Shown here: positions 1 to 7,832 of the stretch, piece by piece | Layout of the letters: every line of letters starts with the position of its first letter | Numbering within the stretch: position 1 is the first letter of the stretch | Source: Pseudoalteromonas luteoviolacea | Lineage (GTDB): Bacteria; Pseudomonadota; Gammaproteobacteria; Enterobacterales; Alteromonadaceae | Assembly (NCBI RefSeq): GCF_001750165.1 | Contig: NZ_CP015411.1 | Location: 654,001-718,000 of the forward strand | Reading direction: 5' to 3' | DNA length: 64,000 bases | Program-made: the position numbers and the translations under genes | Notes under the pieces: generated by a model | Told to the model about the DNA's origin: nothing | The model's input: only the letters and a program-made list of their open reading frames with translations | Databases searched by the model: none

Positions 1-1
1 C

Positions 2-313
2 AGTAGAAATCAATGGCGTAGCCCGACCGGTGAACACATTTTTAAACATCACCCTGAGGTTGTCGCACGATCTGCAGGGACCAGTCCTAATGCAAAAAAG
101 ACGGTGTCAGTCAATGATATTCAGTGGGCTGATGTGATTTTTGTGATGGAGCACAAACACAAACAACGATTGCAAACTCGGTTTACACGTCTGTTAAATT
201 ATAAAGACATCCAAGTTCTCGATATTCCTGATGAATATCAGTATATGGATGCAGAATTGGTTGAATTGATAACCTTGTCCGTTGACGATTATTTAAGTCT
301 GTCATCACGTTGA
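2..313 (+). CDS. Low-molecular-weight protein-tyrosine-phosphatase family protein, 5' partial
   Basis: The open frame runs from base 2 to the stop at 313, so the start lies left of the window. The first visible residues are SRNQWRSPTGE, the end of the C-x3-N-x-x-RSPT phosphate-binding loop. The catalytic Cys codon would be just outside, and base 1 (c) fits the last base of a TGC or TGT-like codon only if it is TGC. Further on come DVIFVMEHKH and LDIPDEYQYMD, typical of the short (about 108 residue) cytoplasmic LMW-PTP-like family (COG4551). A GTG at 104 would give only 69 residues and lose the active-site loop, so I reject it as the start. Substrate is unknown for this subfamily. Confidence 0.82.
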   Translation, partial: SRNQWRSPTGEHIFKHHPEVVARSAGTSPNAKKTVSVNDIQWADVIFVMEHKHKQRLQTRFTRLLNYKDIQVLDIPDEYQYMDAELVELITLSVDDYLSLSSR

Positions 314-482
314 TAGCAAGCGAAAAAACGACAAGAGAAAGAGAGGATAGAGCGATGTAATTTCATCATGGCACAGCAAATTTATGATCTTATTTGGAAA
401 AAATGAGATTGTGTGGCTGTGCCTATTTCACCGAAAGCTAGTGTAAAGCTAGTCATTTAGTTAATAATTTTGGAGAAATATG

Positions 483-1115
483 ATGAGAGTAAAATACCCT
501 CGTACCCCTCATTTACCTTGGTCATCGGGTGTCACTCGAGACGATATTCGACAAGGTTGTCTAAGCCACTTTATTGGTAAGCAGGTTATTGTCACAGAGA
601 AAATGGATGGTGAAAATACCACGCTTTATACAGATTATATGCACGCTCGATCGATTGATGGGCGTTTTCACCCATCTCGGGCTTGGGTGAAGGCACTGCA
701 AGCCCAAATTGGCTATCAAATTCCATCTGGGTGGCGTATTTGTGGTGAAAACCTCTATGCAAAACATGCAATCGCATATCACGCGTTGCCAAGTTACTTT
801 TTGGCTTTTTCTGTCTGGAATGACAAGAATGAATGCTTGAGTTGGCAACAAAGCACACGCATTTTTGAGCAACTTGGACTGTGTACGCCAAAGACGTTAT
901 ATACCGGAATTTGGTGTGAACACACCATTAAAAATATCGCTGTGGACACGCGTATTCAAGAAGGCTATGTGGTGAGGCTGGCAGATGAATTTCATTATGA
1001 TGAATTTACGTATGCGGTTGCAAAGTGGGTGAGGCCAAATCATGTTATGACCGACACGCATTGGATGCACGAGGAAGTGATACCAAATGGGTTAATGGAG
1101 AAACAAAATGGCTAA
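483..1115 (+). CDS. ATP-dependent RNA ligase (Rnl family), partner of HD-Pnk
   Basis: About 210 residues. Nucleotidyltransferase motif I is EKMDGENTT with the AMP-accepting Lys near residue 40. Further ligase motifs follow in order: GENLYAKH (motif III, about 89-96), the AFSVW hydrophobic strand (about 109), EGYVVR (motif IV, about 161) and AKWVRPNH (motif V, about 181). This is a minimal RNA ligase of the PF09414 type that seals 3'-OH/5'-phosphate ends. Two adjacent ATGs occur at 480 and 483; GGAG at 472-475 is better spaced for 483. The stop overlaps the next gene by 8 bases (ATGGCTAA), so the two are translationally coupled. The pair forms an RNA repair cassette. Confidence 0.85.
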   Translation: MRVKYPRTPHLPWSSGVTRDDIRQGCLSHFIGKQVIVTEKMDGENTTLYTDYMHARSIDGRFHPSRAWVKALQAQIGYQIPSGWRICGENLYAKHAIAYHALPSYFLAFSVWNDKNECLSWQQSTRIFEQLGLCTPKTLYTGIWCEHTIKNIAVDTRIQEGYVVRLADEFHYDEFTYAVAKWVRPNHVMTDTHWMHEEVIPNGLMEKQNG

Positions 1116-2376
1116 ATCGAACCTGTTAAAAAGTTGGCTAGATAGCTTAGCGCATGGGCATTCGCCAGACTTTGACGAATGTCAGTCATACTTAGCGTGT
1201 TATTTTCCACTACTCAATGAGTTTATTAACACCGAACAAGATGCACGTTGGCACGCCGAAGGGAATGTTGCTATTCATACCAATATGGTTTTAAACGAAG
1301 TGTATGATTTGCTTAGGACTGACGCTGGACATATTAAGGGTGAAAAGCGTCAAGCATTGATTTTATCTGCTCTATTACATGATATTGCCAAGCCGATAAC
1401 GACACGGCGTAAAGACATCGCCGGTTTAGAGCGGGTCGTTGCGCCAAAACACGAAGACATTGGCGCGAGCTATTTGGCCCTGAGATTGATGGCGCTGCCT
1501 TTGTGTCACCGCGTCGTAATGATGATTTTGGGGTTAGTTGGTTTTCATCACATGCCCAAATTATTGGTGGTGAGAGATGGTGCATTCAATGACTATCTTC
1601 AACTTTCTCTCTGTGCAGACTTAGAACTTTTATTCTGGTTGGAAGTGGCAGACATGAATGGCCGTATTTGTGAGGATGTAGACTCACAACTCGACTTGTT
1701 AGCGCAATTTAGAATGTTTGCCGAAGAATATTGTTTATGGGGGAACTGTAATCCGGAACAGATGTATCTACAAAATATCCAAGTGAAAACCTCTGAGGCT
1801 CAGCAGCGATTTGTTGATGGGTATGCGATACAACAATTATCGCAAGGCGCCATTGTGCTGCCTGAAGAAGCGATCGCAAAAAACTACCAAGCTTGTCAGC
1901 ATTATAGCCATTTTTATGTGATGTGTGGCGTAAGCGGCAGTGGCAAGTCTACATGGATTAAACAGAATTTATCTGGGGTTGAAGTTATCTCTCTCGATGA
2001 GATCAGAGCTGAGTTCAATGGCAGGCGGGGTTGTCAAAAAAATCGTGGTCAGGTATTGCAGATCGCCAAATCCCGGTTAAAAACAGCGCTTGCACAAAAG
2101 CGTGATGTTGTATGGGATGCGACCAATATTCGGCAAGATTTCAGGCGTATTTTGTATAATTTAGGTGAGCGCTATGGTGCACTTGTTACCCTGGTGGTTT
2201 TTCACCAGCCTCCCAATGTGATCTATCAAAATAACCGAGCGCGTCACCATGTCGTAGGTGATGGCGTGTTGTCTGAGCAAATAAAGAAGCTGCAATGGCC
2301 ATGGCGCACAGAGGGGCACCGCATGCTATTTATTGGAGAGAGTGGCCAAGCGTTGTCGAGGTATGGCACATTTTAA
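1108..2376 (+). CDS. HD-Pnk: HD-domain phosphoesterase fused to 5'-OH polynucleotide kinase
   Basis: 422 residues in two parts. The N-terminal HD phosphohydrolase carries WHAEGNVAIHT (about 48-58), LLHDIAKP with the HD pair at about 91-92, and KHEDIGA at about 115. The C-terminal P-loop kinase has GVSGSGKST (Lys about 280), VVWDATN (about 345) and a basic lid. The architecture matches Runella HD-Pnk, in which the HD domain removes 2',3'-cyclic phosphate or 3'-phosphate and the kinase phosphorylates 5'-OH ends. Together with the upstream ligase this is a complete heal-and-seal system in the cytoplasm. The gene starts inside the ligase stop. Function is inferred from architecture; the actual RNA (tRNA or other) target is not visible here. 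Confidence 0.85.
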   Translation: MAKSNLLKSWLDSLAHGHSPDFDECQSYLACYFPLLNEFINTEQDARWHAEGNVAIHTNMVLNEVYDLLRTDAGHIKGEKRQALILSALLHDIAKPITTRRKDIAGLERVVAPKHEDIGASYLALRLMALPLCHRVVMMILGLVGFHHMPKLLVVRDGAFNDYLQLSLCADLELLFWLEVADMNGRICEDVDSQLDLLAQFRMFAEEYCLWGNCNPEQMYLQNIQVKTSEAQQRFVDGYAIQQLSQGAIVLPEEAIAKNYQACQHYSHFYVMCGVSGSGKSTWIKQNLSGVEVISLDEIRAEFNGRRGCQKNRGQVLQIAKSRLKTALAQKRDVVWDATNIRQDFRRILYNLGERYGALVTLVVFHQPPNVIYQNNRARHHVVGDGVLSEQIKKLQWPWRTEGHRMLFIGESGQALSRYGTF

Positions 2377-2868
2377 ACCCATTCACGGGAAGAACCCAGC
2401 GTAAATAAGCGAGCAAATTGTTATTTATTTTATTGAGAAAAAGGATATGAGCTATGGCTTCATATTCTTTTTTATACTTATAAATGATGGTTTTTTAGCC
2501 TTTTATATTAAATAATAATAGGAAGCGGCTCGCCACATATTTCTTTAATTGAGTACTCTGAGAGTGTGGATTTTAGTTTATTTTTGCAAGTCGATTAAAC
2601 TAGATTGTGATACTTCCCTAATGAGTATTGATCTGAGAATGGAAATAATAAATATCGAGGTTGCGATAGGGTGGTCATCATAAGTATTGCAGATAAATAA
2701 ATTCTTTTGTCTTTTTATTTTTTATTTTCTAATGTTTTTTACTTATATATTGTATTAAATATTTTATATTGGTACATTTATTGAGCAAGTTATTTTTGGA
2801 TTATAAAATCAGCACTTTGAATTCCAGAGTGCTTTAACAACCATAAATGTATAAAGGAATAATATACA
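2377..2868. other. AT-rich intergenic region with a leader hairpin
   Basis: No convincing gene. The stretch is very AT-rich. Just upstream of the small exported protein gene there is a hairpin (arms 2811-2819 and 2825-2833, with one G-T pair, loop AATTC) that would lie in its mRNA leader. It may affect stability or termination; I cannot tell which. Confidence 0.5.
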
Positions 2869-3258
2869 ATGAAATTACTAAACAAAGCGTTAGGCGCCAC
2901 GGTATTTGTACTTGGCATGTCTGCAAATCTAGCATCAGCAGCGCAAGTTACAATTACGGAACGAAACTATGGTGGTGGTATCATCTTTGAAGAGTTGGAT
3001 GCGGTGTTAGATGACAGCCAAGGCGGTATATTTTCCATGACGGTGAGCGAAAACCACTTCACTGTGAGCGCGACAGATAGTAATGGCCGCAGATTTAGCT
3101 GTCGTATGAATGGCATAGTGACCTATGATAAACCAAATTTACTTGAAAGAGTGACCAATATTGCCTCTGCTTTTTCTGCGGGTGACAGAGTGCAAATTGA
3201 AACTCAAAAAGGCGTTTTACCGCAAACATGCCATGTCAAAAAGCTGCTCAATTTCTAA
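2869..3258 (+). CDS. Small exported protein of unknown function
   Basis: 129 residues. A clear signal peptide (MKLLNKALGATVFVLGMSA, cleavage near Ala-Ser-Ala about residue 24) implies export. The mature part is about 105 residues with two cysteines (one near residue 79 in FSCRMNG, one near 122 in QTCHVK) that could form one disulfide in the periplasm. I do not recognise a family. AAAGGA lies about 10 bases before the ATG. It stands alone between AT-rich spacers and is probably monocistronic. Confidence 0.72.
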   Translation: MKLLNKALGATVFVLGMSANLASAAQVTITERNYGGGIIFEELDAVLDDSQGGIFSMTVSENHFTVSATDSNGRRFSCRMNGIVTYDKPNLLERVTNIASAFSAGDRVQIETQKGVLPQTCHVKKLLNF

Positions 3259-3655
3259 GTTAAATAGATTGTTGAACCTGCAAGCGCAGTGCTCAATCTA
3301 AATTTTTATAGGGTCAGTATGCTTTGGCCCTATCCTACACAATAAATGCCGCGTCTATTTTAATAATATTAGTGCTGTTACTCACACAAATAGAGTATTG
3401 TTTTAACCGCGTTGGTATCACTTAAAAAGCATTTGATTTGTATATAAAAGTCAGTGAATGCTCATCTTCATGCACTTGAATTGATTCGTGCCATGGTGAT
3501 TTGGTACACGAAAGAGGGTGCGAGGTCCAGCAAATTCAAGTAAAGTAACTAGATCGCACTTTCGCATTTGTTTCAGTACGAAATTTGCACTTTGTAAGTC
3601 CAGCAGCCCCTAGTCGGCAGGTGGCACATATCAATACCGCTGTTTGAAGGCAATT
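3259..3655. other. Intergenic region with nested inverted repeats
   Basis: No gene seen. It holds an outer inverted repeat (3474-3482 with 3533-3541, ACTTGAATT and complement) enclosing a second one (3485-3493 with 3502-3512, TTCGTGCCA and complement with a two-base bulge). A weaker hairpin at 3308-3315/3326-3333 follows the exported-protein gene and could be its terminator, although no T-run follows. Confidence 0.4.
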
Positions 3656-3964
3656 ATGAAAAAAACATTTGAATTAACTCACCCAAAGATTAAATTAGCT
3701 AGGCGTGTAGACGCTGTTAAACATGAGATTAAAAAGTACCTCAAGCGAGAGCGTAACAAAACGTTACCTGCTGGCGCGGATTTTTGGGATTTTGATTGTA
3801 AATTCGGTAATACAGAAGCTGAGGCGCAGCCTGTGCACGTATCACAGCTCAACAAACTCATCGATAAAACGCAACAAGAGAACTTGACGTCTTTTTACGT
3901 TGAAATTTTGGCGAAAGAGGGCCATAGGCAAGCACGTACTTCAGAAGATGAAGCGGATCTATAA
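3656..3964 (+). CDS. DUF6172 family protein
   Basis: 102 residues from the ATG at 3656, which has AAGG five bases upstream; an in-frame TTG at 3644 would add only four residues. The N-terminus MKKTFELTHPKIK, the basic YLKRERNKTLPAG stretch, FWDFDCKFG and the SFYVEILAKEGHR ending match a conserved small-protein family that I recall as DUF6172, found across marine gammaproteobacteria. No signal peptide or membrane segment. Biochemical role is not known. Confidence 0.72.
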   Translation: MKKTFELTHPKIKLARRVDAVKHEIKKYLKRERNKTLPAGADFWDFDCKFGNTEAEAQPVHVSQLNKLIDKTQQENLTSFYVEILAKEGHRQARTSEDEADL

Positions 3965-4328
3965 CAACGTGATCTGTCAGTGAGCGAAAGCTGGGTCGGT
4001 GATAACATCGCCCCTGTTTTATCTCGCATATTCTATTGGCTATTAGATAGAGTCGCATCCTGCAATCCAAGCAAGGCTGACTCATAACACACTATCTAAT
4101 TATGCTATTTAAAGCAAAAAGTTATATCTCACCAAAGTGAAACCCCCTTCAATGTGGTCAACCTCTATTGCGCTGCGATTTTCTCCGTGGATACCACAAT
4201 AACCAAAGACACATCAATACACAGTTGTACAATTTGTTACAGGAAAGAAATGGATAAGTTGCATTTTTCTTGACAGGTTAAATGTTGAGATGCTAGAAAA
4301 TAAATTGAACCCAAAAAAGGAACTTACA
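3965..4328. other. Intergenic region upstream of the S8 protease
   Basis: I see no gene or clear RNA. It presumably carries the protease promoter. A Shine-Dalgarno-like AAAAAGG sits at about 4315-4320, just before the preferred start. Confidence 0.4.
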
Positions 4329-6200
4329 ATGAGAATAAAAAAACAATATCTTGCAGGCTTGGTTTCAACGCTTTTATCAGTGAATGCACTGGCAACAACC
4401 GATCGTGATTATGAGCATCGATGGTTGGATCCAAATGGCGACCCTATGCTTGCGTTGCAGTGGAATTTGCTTAATTCAGGAGCTCTTAATAACTCACAAT
4501 CGGGTGTTGATCTAAACCTTTGGCAAACACATATTTGGGGTCATAAAGGTCAAGACGTGTTGGTCGCAGTGATCGATTCCGGTGTTGATGTGAGCCATAG
4601 TGACTTAAACTCCAGTATGGTTGATGATCCTTTGATTGATGCACTTCCAATGGGAGACTCAAATCATGGCACTATGGTCGCAGGTATTATTGCTGCAGCT
4701 CAAAATAATGTCGGTGTGAGAGGCGTTGCACCTGAGGCAACAATGGCCTCTTTTACGAATTTTGGTGGAACGTTCGAGAGTCATGCGCAATGGAAGGTGA
4801 GTCATGGCTTTGACGGTAACAACTTGGATAATTCAACAGCTGATAGGATCCGGATTTTTAACAAAAGTTATGGAATGAGTCCTGTTGTGAGTATGCCTTA
4901 CACCTTTTCGAAAACGGTAAAAGATGCGCAAGGAAATGACGTCTTATTTTTTAGCCAACCAGAGCAAGAAAAAATCTACGAAACGGTATCTTTATCAACA
5001 CATTTAGACCCTCGAACAGCTGTTTATGTACAAGCTGCTGGCAATGCGCATACAGCCTCTCGCGTTCATTTCTTCACTGAGAATGGCATCGCTTTTTTAG
5101 GCTATACAGTTCCCGAACAAGGTAATCATGGCTTGCCATGGACAAATAGTAATTCATTTTATACAACGTCGAACTTCTGGAATTTATCTGTTAGCGCCCT
5201 CAGTGCAGATGGTGTTCTATCAAGTTATTCTACGGTGGGTAGTAGTGTTTTCCTAACCGCACCAGGTGGAGGTGATCGAGCAACGCCAGGGCATGCGACG
5301 CCGCGGATCTCTTGTGCCTTTATTGTTGAAAATCTCGATGCGAATTTTGATTGCAATGGCTATGATGACTTTACTGTTAGAATGAATGGTACCTCGTCAG
5401 CGGCCCCCAACACGTCCGGCGCGATTGCATTGCTCTTATCTGCAGCAGAGCAGCAAAAACATGACCTGACACCTCGTGATATTCGCCACCTACTCGCACG
5501 AACGGCGACTAAGGTAGATCCAACACGAGGGGACATTGAGGTAAATGGCATCACAGGCCTTGAGGGGTGGTCAACTAATGCGGCTGGACATGAGTTTTCT
5601 CCTTATTACGGGTTTGGCCTGTTGAATGTAGATAAAGCGACTGAGCTGGTGCGACGCCATGCTATCGAAGATTTACCTTCTGAACTGGTCAAAACGCCAT
5701 GGTATGGGCTAAATAATCCTGTTGATGCGCCAATCTATGATGATGCAACACGAACAACAACAGCGAGTATTAAAGTAGAGGATGATCTGTTTATTGAAGG
5801 AGTACAAATCCGTCTCAATGCAACCCATACACGTATTTCTGATTTAAAAGTTGAGCTTGAGTCGCCAAATGGGACTCGTAGTATTGTGATGTCACCTTTC
5901 AATAACTTGGTGGGCCAGAGCTTAGTGTTACCAGAGCAAGCGCCTGGCAGCACAGATGGTTATAATGATCACCTTATGCTGAGCTATAAGTTTTGGGATG
6001 AAAAGGCCAATGCGGGTAATGGGGAGTGGAAAATTCATATCACAGATATGAATAGCGAGCCATTAAACTATACCTTGCATGTCAATGGTGAAAGCGCAGC
6101 CGTGTCGGTTGCAAATGATACTCAGCCTGGATTGCTCGATAGCTGGTCAATCCGTATTCTTGGTCACAAGAACAAAGTCACCAAGAAAAAAGCGTTATGA
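4329..6200 (+). CDS. Secreted subtilisin-like (S8) serine protease with C-terminal P domain
   Basis: 623 residues from the ATG at 4329, which follows AAAAAGG; an upstream ATG at 4290 would bury the signal peptide and is rejected. The signal sequence is MRIKKQYLAGLVSTLLS with cleavage after ALA. The catalytic triad is visible: Asp about 83 in AVIDSGVD, His about 113 in SNHGTMVAG and Ser about 356 in NGTSSAAP, with oxyanion Asn about 239 in AAGNAH. Residues about 475-580 (SIKVEDDLFIEGVQIRLN, LKVELESPNGT, NAGNGEWKIHITD) form a proprotein-convertase P/Homo B domain, as in kexin-like bacterial proteases. It should act outside the cell or in the periplasm in protein degradation or maturation. Confidence 0.93.
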   Translation: MRIKKQYLAGLVSTLLSVNALATTDRDYEHRWLDPNGDPMLALQWNLLNSGALNNSQSGVDLNLWQTHIWGHKGQDVLVAVIDSGVDVSHSDLNSSMVDDPLIDALPMGDSNHGTMVAGIIAAAQNNVGVRGVAPEATMASFTNFGGTFESHAQWKVSHGFDGNNLDNSTADRIRIFNKSYGMSPVVSMPYTFSKTVKDAQGNDVLFFSQPEQEKIYETVSLSTHLDPRTAVYVQAAGNAHTASRVHFFTENGIAFLGYTVPEQGNHGLPWTNSNSFYTTSNFWNLSVSALSADGVLSSYSTVGSSVFLTAPGGGDRATPGHATPRISCAFIVENLDANFDCNGYDDFTVRMNGTSSAAPNTSGAIALLLSAAEQQKHDLTPRDIRHLLARTATKVDPTRGDIEVNGITGLEGWSTNAAGHEFSPYYGFGLLNVDKATELVRRHAIEDLPSELVKTPWYGLNNPVDAPIYDDATRTTTASIKVEDDLFIEGVQIRLNATHTRISDLKVELESPNGTRSIVMSPFNNLVGQSLVLPEQAPGSTDGYNDHLMLSYKFWDEKANAGNGEWKIHITDMNSEPLNYTLHVNGESAAVSVANDTQPGLLDSWSIRILGHKNKVTKKKAL

Positions 6201-6252
6201 GTTTTTCCTAAGCTAAACAGGCTACGTGTTTAGCTAAATACAAAACTGGTTC

Positions 6253-6282
6253 AATGGGGTCAACACTAGACCCCATTTTTCT
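6253..6282 (+). terminator. Intrinsic terminator after the S8 protease
   Basis: Nine-base perfect stem (6253-6261 AATGGGGTC with 6269-6277), seven-base loop, followed by TTTCTT. It lies about 55 bases after the protease stop. Confidence 0.88.
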
Positions 6283-6428
6283 TACCATATCTATGTAACC
6301 ATGAAGTACTTTAGTCGAGTTAAGTATCATGATGTTTTGACTACTTATAATGTACGTAGAGGTGTAACTTGATGAACTTATGGAGACTGCGAAACAGGCC
6401 CCATAGTGCGCGGATACAGAATAAGAAA

Positions 6429-7214
6429 TTAATTGGCAGCTTGTGTTTCTCTCTTCGCAGAGGTGAGCCTGCTCTCTAATCGCTCTAGCTGTTCAGCAAG
6501 GGCATTTTGGGTCATTTCAAGCTGCGCAATACTACTGCCGATTTCAAGCTGCTTTGCATCATTACCACGAGATTGAGATTTTAATTTATCTAGATCGGTG
6601 TTGATGGAAGTGAGTTGATTGTTAAGCGTTTCAGCGGCTTGTAATTGCTCCTCTAAAAGAGATAACTTAAAGACCAAATCTGTTTGGCTTTGGGCGAGTG
6701 TATCTACGCGTGCAGCGACACCTGATTGCGCATTCACCTGTTTTGTTTGATTGCTCGCAATGGCGCTGGTTTGCTCTTTTAATTTTTTAATCTCAGACTG
6801 ATTACGTCGCCAAGCTGACGCCCATAGTTTATCCATTTGTGACCAAAGTTCATCAGTTCGTTCGCTTAATGCTGCTAGGTTTGCTTGCAGCGCACCTGCT
6901 GAGAGGCCCATTTCTTCTCCAGTTGCAGAGAGTGTGCGTTCCAATTCAGCGATACGTTTTGTCGATTCAATTAACTGCGCGTGTGTTGCTTGGTTTTGTT
7001 GATAGAGTCCATATGAGCAAAATGCTAACGCAATAATCGCAGCGCTGCTAACCCAAGACATAATGCTGGATTTTTTAGTTGATGCATGGTGTTGCTCAGG
7101 TTCTTGCTCTGGCAAAGGCGCTTTACTAGACGGATTGAGGGACTGTTTATAGGTTTCAACCTGATCTAAGTCGGGCGTAATACTGGGTAATTCAGGTTCA
7201 ATTCTTTTATCCAA
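6429..7214 (-). CDS. Membrane-anchored coiled-coil protein of unknown function
   Basis: The frame is open up to 7448, but the first part reads as non-coding (repeated Cys/His, no start signal). A TTG at 7214 with AGAGG eight bases before it gives about 261 residues beginning LDKRIEPELPSI and is my preferred start. An acidic, Pro-rich cytoplasmic N-terminus of about 60 residues is followed by one membrane helix (SIMSWVSSAAIIALAFCSYG) and a long heptad-rich coiled coil rich in Gln, Ala and Leu to the end. I do not recognise a named family. The start choice is uncertain. Confidence 0.6.
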   Translation of the reverse strand: MDKRIEPELPSITPDLDQVETYKQSLNPSSKAPLPEQEPEQHHASTKKSSIMSWVSSAAIIALAFCSYGLYQQNQATHAQLIESTKRIAELERTLSATGEEMGLSAGALQANLAALSERTDELWSQMDKLWASAWRRNQSEIKKLKEQTSAIASNQTKQVNAQSGVAARVDTLAQSQTDLVFKLSLLEEQLQAAETLNNQLTSINTDLDKLKSQSRGNDAKQLEIGSSIAQLEMTQNALAEQLERLESRLTSAKRETQAAN

Positions 7215-7832
7215 CGCACTTTCCTCTTCTGAGCTTTTTATGGAGTAGGGCAGCTTACTTGAAAACGAAGTCGGATGGAATCGACAAATGATTGTGCTGA
7301 GATGTGGTGAACAAAAGTTAAGCTGAATTACATGGGGCACTATGATTTTTACTAGTATGAATTGATATGTGTTGAATAGCTGATGTTGTAGAGCGCGCAC
7401 TTTTTTGTGGCCATTTATTGCAGTATTACAAGCGCTACATGAAAGCAAGTCAATTCAGCAAGGTTATTCGTTGTGTAAATGTTGGGAAGAAAACTTCTCA
7501 ATATGAATTATATTAATAGCTCTATCTTGCGGTGTACCGAACAATAGAACCATACTTTTTTCTACATTTCACCTCGTATTTTATAGTTAAGGTAATGTAT
7601 TAATTGCGTATTTAAATCTTCCCCTGTGGAGCGTAAACATTATACAAATGTGAATTTTTTAATAAATACGAATTTTTCAACATGACATACTGGCGAGTCA
7701 TTTTCTTCCTGCTATTTTTTTGTATAAACCAGTCAAAAAATCGTAATGATAATTGATTGCACCGCCAAGGATCTACCAGGGGTTTGAGTAGAAGCTTGAC
7801 TAAACGGACTCTTTTTTTACAGGCTAGGTACT
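7215..7832. other. Divergent intergenic region before the NHL gene
   Basis: AT-rich stretch between the minus-strand coiled-coil gene and the plus-strand NHL gene. It probably holds both promoters. I see no further gene or RNA. Confidence 0.4.

Noticed and set aside
104..313. GTG start at 104 for the phosphatase
   Set aside because: The frame is open to the window edge and the upstream codons encode the RSPT active-site loop, so the gene is simply cut by the window.
420..460. Direct repeat AAAGCTAGT before the RNA ligase
   Set aside because: Only two short copies 14 bases apart; could be chance and no operator is known for it.
4290..4328. Longer N-terminus for the S8 protease
   Set aside because: It would place 13 charged residues before the signal peptide, and the ribosome site fits the ATG at 4329.
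7215..7448. N-terminal extension of the coiled-coil protein
   Set aside because: Composition is not protein-like and no start signal is present; a TTG with AGAGG lies at 7214.
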